DNA of 64,000 nucleotides from Hyphomicrobium sp. Its GTDB lineage: Bacteria > Pseudomonadota > Alphaproteobacteria > Rhizobiales > Hyphomicrobiaceae. Positions within the stretch are counted from its first letter, which is position 1. Each line of letters opens with the position of its first letter. The notes beneath the pieces were generated by a model. It saw nothing but the letters and a program-made list of their open reading frames with translations. It was not told where the DNA came from and made no database searches. A program made the position numbers and the translations under genes. Below are positions 60,973-64,000 of this stretch, piece by piece. Location of the stretch: assembly GCF_019744875.1 (NCBI RefSeq), contig NZ_JAIETU010000019.1, positions 1 through 64,000 of the forward strand. Reading direction: 5' to 3'.

Positions 60973-61272
60973 ATGGGACTCGTCAAAATTTGTGCTGTTG
61001 CGCGGTTGCGAGCGAACCGCGTCGCCATCCTCGCCTCAGGTCTGATGCTGGCGGCCACTCAAGCCTCCGCTCACATCATGCCTTGGCGTGAGGGGGTTTC
61101 GCGGCAAACCGGCTTCGGCACTTGCGCCAAAGGTCCGTGCCTCAAGCGCACGGATTTCAGCAAAAGCGTTCCGCACGTCCACCTCGCCGTAAACGGGCGA
61201 GACAGCGTTGTGCTGTGCACGGGCCTACAGCGAAAGCCGAGCGCGTGCGCGACAAGCGCGCGGCACCCGTAA
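60973..61272 (+). CDS. Small exported protein
   Basis: 99 residues behind AAAGGAG. Signal peptide (VAILASGLMLAATQASA), then a short body with CAKGPC and HVHLA. Followed closely by the DUF305 gene. Role unknown, metal binding possible. Confidence 0.62.
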   Translation: MGLVKICAVARLRANRVAILASGLMLAATQASAHIMPWREGVSRQTGFGTCAKGPCLKRTDFSKSVPHVHLAVNGRDSVVLCTGLQRKPSACATSARHP

Positions 61273-61316
61273 ACGCAAAAATCAAAGTCAAACTTACTCA
61301 CCGAAAGGACATTACG

Positions 61317-61760
61317 ATGAAAACTAGAACACTCCTCCTCGCAGCGGCCCTGCTGTTTGCGCCTGCCGCAGCTAACGCCGAAGACGGCTGCTGCAAGACT
61401 ATGGGCAAAGGCGGCGACATGAACTGTATGCAAAAGATGGCGGATGCCGGTGGCTCACACGACATGCATGGCATGCACGACATGAAAGCCGCAGAAGCCC
61501 CGAAAAGCGAAGCCGCAGCGGCCTTCGCAGCCGTCAACGCGAAGATGCACAAGGACATGAGCATGGAGATGACCGGCGATGCCGATGTCGACTTCATGAA
61601 CGGCATGATCCCGCATCATCAAGGCGCGATCGACATGGCCAATGTGCTTCTGAAGTACGGCAATGACCCCGTTACACAGAAGCTCGCCGAGGACATCATC
61701 AAGGCGCAGGAAAGCGAGATCGCCATGATGAAAGACTGGCTCGCTAAGCGTCAGAAATAA
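61317..61760 (+). CDS. Exported DUF305 protein (CopM-like)
   Basis: 147 residues from 61317 behind GAAAGGA. Signal peptide, Cys/Met-rich segment (GCCKTMGKGGDMNCMQKM), His/Met repeats (HDMHGMHDM) and the DUF305 core with FMNGMIPHHQGAIDMANV. A periplasmic copper-binding protein by family. Confidence 0.9.
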   Translation: MKTRTLLLAAALLFAPAAANAEDGCCKTMGKGGDMNCMQKMADAGGSHDMHGMHDMKAAEAPKSEAAAAFAAVNAKMHKDMSMEMTGDADVDFMNGMIPHHQGAIDMANVLLKYGNDPVTQKLAEDIIKAQESEIAMMKDWLAKRQK

Positions 61761-61789
61761 CAAAGCAAGGCGAGAGCGAGGATTCGGTC

Positions 61790-63538
61790 ATGATGAAAAA
61801 CATAAACACAATCGAACGCGGACGCAGTGCCGTAAAGGCATTGGCCGCGTTACTATTCATCGCAGCCCTATCGCTCGCTCCGACCTTTGCTTTCGCTCAT
61901 GGCGACGAGGATCACGGCGATGAAAAACCCGCTGTGGCTTCATCGTCAGGGCCGCGCATCGATGCGCATTCCAACGATTTCGAGCTGGTCGGCATCCCAA
62001 CTGCGCGGGATGGCGGCAAGCTCATCGTCTATCTGACTGAGTTCTGGTCGAACGAAGGCGTGACCGGGGCTTCGATCGAGATGACGCGCGGCGATGAAAC
62101 GATCACCGCAACGGGCTCCAAGGGCGCCTATGAGTTCAAAGCTCCATGGGTGATCACGCCCGGTCACTACGACCTTACCTTCTCGATCTCAGCGGGTGAC
62201 AAGTCCGACCTCTTGATTGGACGCCTCGATATCCCTTCCCCGCCGCCAGTTGAAGCGTCCCATGACAGCGTGTGGGACCACATCGTCCCGCACGGAACGC
62301 AATTGCCCGACATTCCGCTTTGGATGCTGGCCGGGAGCCTGGGATTTGTAGTGCTCCTCTCCCTGCTGGCGCTCAAAGGCCCGCGTTCCATACGCACTGC
62401 CGTTTTGGTGGTAGCCGCAGCGTCCGGCCTCAGCACTGTCGCTATGGCCGCCGTTGTTCTGACCAATGGTGTGGGGGGCGCTAGTGACGGAGGTGTCACA
62501 GCTCAGGCCGTTCTCGACCTGCCCGAAAGCTCACGGCGAACGGAAGATGGCGCGGTATTCGTGCCGAAGCCCACACAGAGACTGCTTGGCATTGCGACAA
62601 TCAAGACCGCCAAAACGGAAACGATTCAAAAATCAGTTCGCCTGATTGGCCAAGTCATTCCAGACCCCAATCGCAGCGGCGTCGTGCAGTCCTTGCTCGC
62701 CGGCCGGATTGAACCGCCGGAAGGCGGCTTCCCGGTCACAGGTGCCTTAGTGAAAAAGGGGGATGTGCTGGGTTATCTGGTTCCTGCCGTCGCGGTCGTT
62801 GACCAAAGCGACATTACCCAAACGCAAGGCGATCTCGACAAGCAAATTGCGCTCCTGGAAGCCAAGCTCAAGCGGATCGAGCCTTTGAGTGGTCGCGCAG
62901 TGCCCGCCAGCCAGATCGTCGATACGAAGATCGAGCTCGATATCATCCGCAAGCGGCGCGCCGCCATCAATCCGGTTCTGAAGGACCGCGAGGAATTGCG
63001 CGCTCCGGCTGATGGCATTCTCGCTCAAGCGAACGTCACGGCGGGTCAGGTGGTCGAAGCGCAATCCCTGCTGTTTCAAATCGTAGACCCAGCCAATCTC
63101 TGGATCGAAGCCCTGGCGTTTGACGCCGCGACCGCTGCGAGCATCGAGAAATCGGGCAAGGACGCCCTCGCCCAGACGGCAGACGGGCGCAAAGTATCGA
63201 TCTCCTTTGCCGGGCGTTCACCGGCGCTCCGCCAGCAGGCCGTGCCACTACGGTTTAAGCTGAAGGGCGAAGGCGCGCCATTGAGCGTGGGCGAATCCGT
63301 CACGGTTCATGTCGCAATTGACGAGGCCGTATCCGCCGTTGCATTGCCCCGCTCGAGCGTTGTGCGCAGTTCAAACGGACAGTCCGTTGTCTGGGCGCAT
63401 GTGGAGGCGGAGCGATTTGAGGCGCGCGTCGTCAAAACATCGCCGATCGATACCGAGCGCGTTGGCGTCACGGCCGGGCTTGATCCGGGCGCGCGCGTAG
63501 TGAAGCGCGGGGCCGAACTCATCAATCAGGTCCGGTGA
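61790..63538 (+). CDS. RND periplasmic adaptor (CusB/CzcB-like) with extended N-terminus
   Basis: 582 residues. Signal peptide, then HGDEDHGDE and a beta domain up to about 155, and two hydrophobic segments ([40 protein letters not shown]) before the adaptor body. The latter has the lipoyl/hairpin parts ([22 protein letters not shown]) and the barrel ([21 protein letters not shown]). The extended head makes it longer than usual CusB. Coupled to the pump gene 10 bases on. Confidence 0.9.
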   Translation: MMKNINTIERGRSAVKALAALLFIAALSLAPTFAFAHGDEDHGDEKPAVASSSGPRIDAHSNDFELVGIPTARDGGKLIVYLTEFWSNEGVTGASIEMTRGDETITATGSKGAYEFKAPWVITPGHYDLTFSISAGDKSDLLIGRLDIPSPPPVEASHDSVWDHIVPHGTQLPDIPLWMLAGSLGFVVLLSLLALKGPRSIRTAVLVVAAASGLSTVAMAAVVLTNGVGGASDGGVTAQAVLDLPESSRRTEDGAVFVPKPTQRLLGIATIKTAKTETIQKSVRLIGQVIPDPNRSGVVQSLLAGRIEPPEGGFPVTGALVKKGDVLGYLVPAVAVVDQSDITQTQGDLDKQIALLEAKLKRIEPLSGRAVPASQIVDTKIELDIIRKRRAAINPVLKDREELRAPADGILAQANVTAGQVVEAQSLLFQIVDPANLWIEALAFDAATAASIEKSGKDALAQTADGRKVSISFAGRSPALRQQAVPLRFKLKGEGAPLSVGESVTVHVAIDEAVSAVALPRSSVVRSSNGQSVVWAHVEAERFEARVVKTSPIDTERVGVTAGLDPGARVVKRGAELINQVR

Positions 63539-63548
63539 GGAGGCAAAG

Positions 63549-64000
63549 ATGTTCAATTTTCTCGTCAAGACCAGCCTCAACAACCGCCTGATCGTACTTG
63601 CGGCGGCGGCCTTGCTCGTCGTTTGGGGCACTCTCGCATTGCGCACGCTACCAGTTGATGTGTTCCCGGACCTGAATAAACCGACCGTCACCATCATGAC
63701 CGAGGCGGAAGGGCTGGCGCCGCCGGAAGTCGAGCAGCTCGTCGGCTATCCGATCGAAACGGCCTTGAACGGCATTCCCGGCGTGACGCGCGTGCGATCG
63801 GTGGCAGGAATTGGCCTTTCCATCGTGTACGCTGAGTTCGATTGGGGCACGGATATCTACCGCAACCGCCAGCAAGTGGCCGAACGGCTCGCAAGTATTG
63901 CATCGCAGCTCCCATCCGGCATCGCCCCGCAGATGGGCCCCGTGTCCTCCATCATGGGCGAAATCATGCTGATTGCCGTCACGGGGGGCGATAAGGCTGA
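63549..64000 (+). CDS. HME-RND efflux pump, N-terminal part (CusA/CzcA-like)
   Basis: 150 residues seen before the window ends. GAGGAGG precedes the [23 protein letters not shown] is the first membrane helix; [20 protein letters not shown] and [18 protein letters not shown] are family hallmarks. With the adaptor it forms a second RND system. A pump 3' end also starts the window, but whether they are related cannot be seen. Confidence 0.95.
   Translation, partial: MFNFLVKTSLNNRLIVLAAAALLVVWGTLALRTLPVDVFPDLNKPTVTIMTEAEGLAPPEVEQLVGYPIETALNGIPGVTRVRSVAGIGLSIVYAEFDWGTDIYRNRQQVAERLASIASQLPSGIAPQMGPVSSIMGEIMLIAVTGGDKA

Noticed and set aside
1-64000. The partial pumps at both ends as one gene across a circular junction.
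   Set aside because: The window shows 207 C-terminal and 150 N-terminal residues, but nothing connects them; a circular map would be needed.

Overview
The window reads as DNA of an alphaproteobacterium, most likely of the order Hyphomicrobiales. The reasons are the high G+C with strongly biased codons, a GTTC-N7-GTTC SOS box, plasmid-type ParB and DUF736 genes, and the style of the metal-resistance genes. It is a mosaic of mobile DNA: two metal-resistance blocks flank a plasmid or island core. The species cannot be named from the sequence, and whether the replicon is a plasmid or a chromosome carrying integrated plasmid DNA is open.

Layout. 1-6.4 kb: end of a CusA/CzcA-type RND pump, a TolC-like protein, a DUF411 protein and a tiny membrane peptide, then a MerR-regulated operon (P-type Zn/Cd/Pb ATPase, lspA, DUF411). 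6.5-10.7 kb: toxin-antitoxin genes, an SOS-box unit with a SRAP protein, and the first member of a 68-residue repeat family. 11-16 kb: a plasmid maintenance core with ParA and its partner, a centromere-like repeat cluster, ten 24-bp iterons and a Rep initiator. 16.3-21.9 kb: accessory genes, a tyrosine integrase and a tRNA-Pro(GGG) 3' remnant that looks like an attachment site. 21.9-26.9 kb: a Fic protein divergent from a four-gene overlapping operon (unknown, QueC/QatC-like, XRE-ImmA/IrrE protease, PIN nuclease), with a palindromic operator array between them. 27-35 kb: a mobilisation module (relaxase, MobC, hairpin-rich oriT candidate, coupling protein) with no type IV secretion genes in view. 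35-46 kb: DUF736, the four-repeat paralogue, a candidate structured RNA, a secreted pair with tail-fibre-like repeats, a ParB-like protein, a resolvase and several unknowns. 46-47.3 kb: an IS3-family scrap joined to a truncated second lspA. 47.1-64 kb: a copper block with a two-component system, CusF-like protein, cupredoxin, DUF305 proteins, multicopper oxidase, TolC-like protein, CopA-type ATPase with divergent CsoR, and a new RND adaptor and pump running off the end.

How the parts work together. The metal genes cover cytosolic export (two P-type ATPases), periplasmic binding and oxidation (CusF-like, cupredoxin, multicopper oxidase, DUF305) and trans-envelope efflux (RND plus TolC-like proteins), under MerR, CsoR and a two-component system. 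The middle supplies replication, partition, integration and mobilisation.

The most unusual items are a self-contained ~278-nt RNA-like element with its own promoter-like and terminator sequences (37361-37638), a run of ten hairpins with a MOBP-like nic sequence (29130-29466), the two-member 68-residue repeat family, the QatC-like/ImmA/PIN operon with its operator array, and two leaders that keep the same stem design while their inner stem sequences differ.
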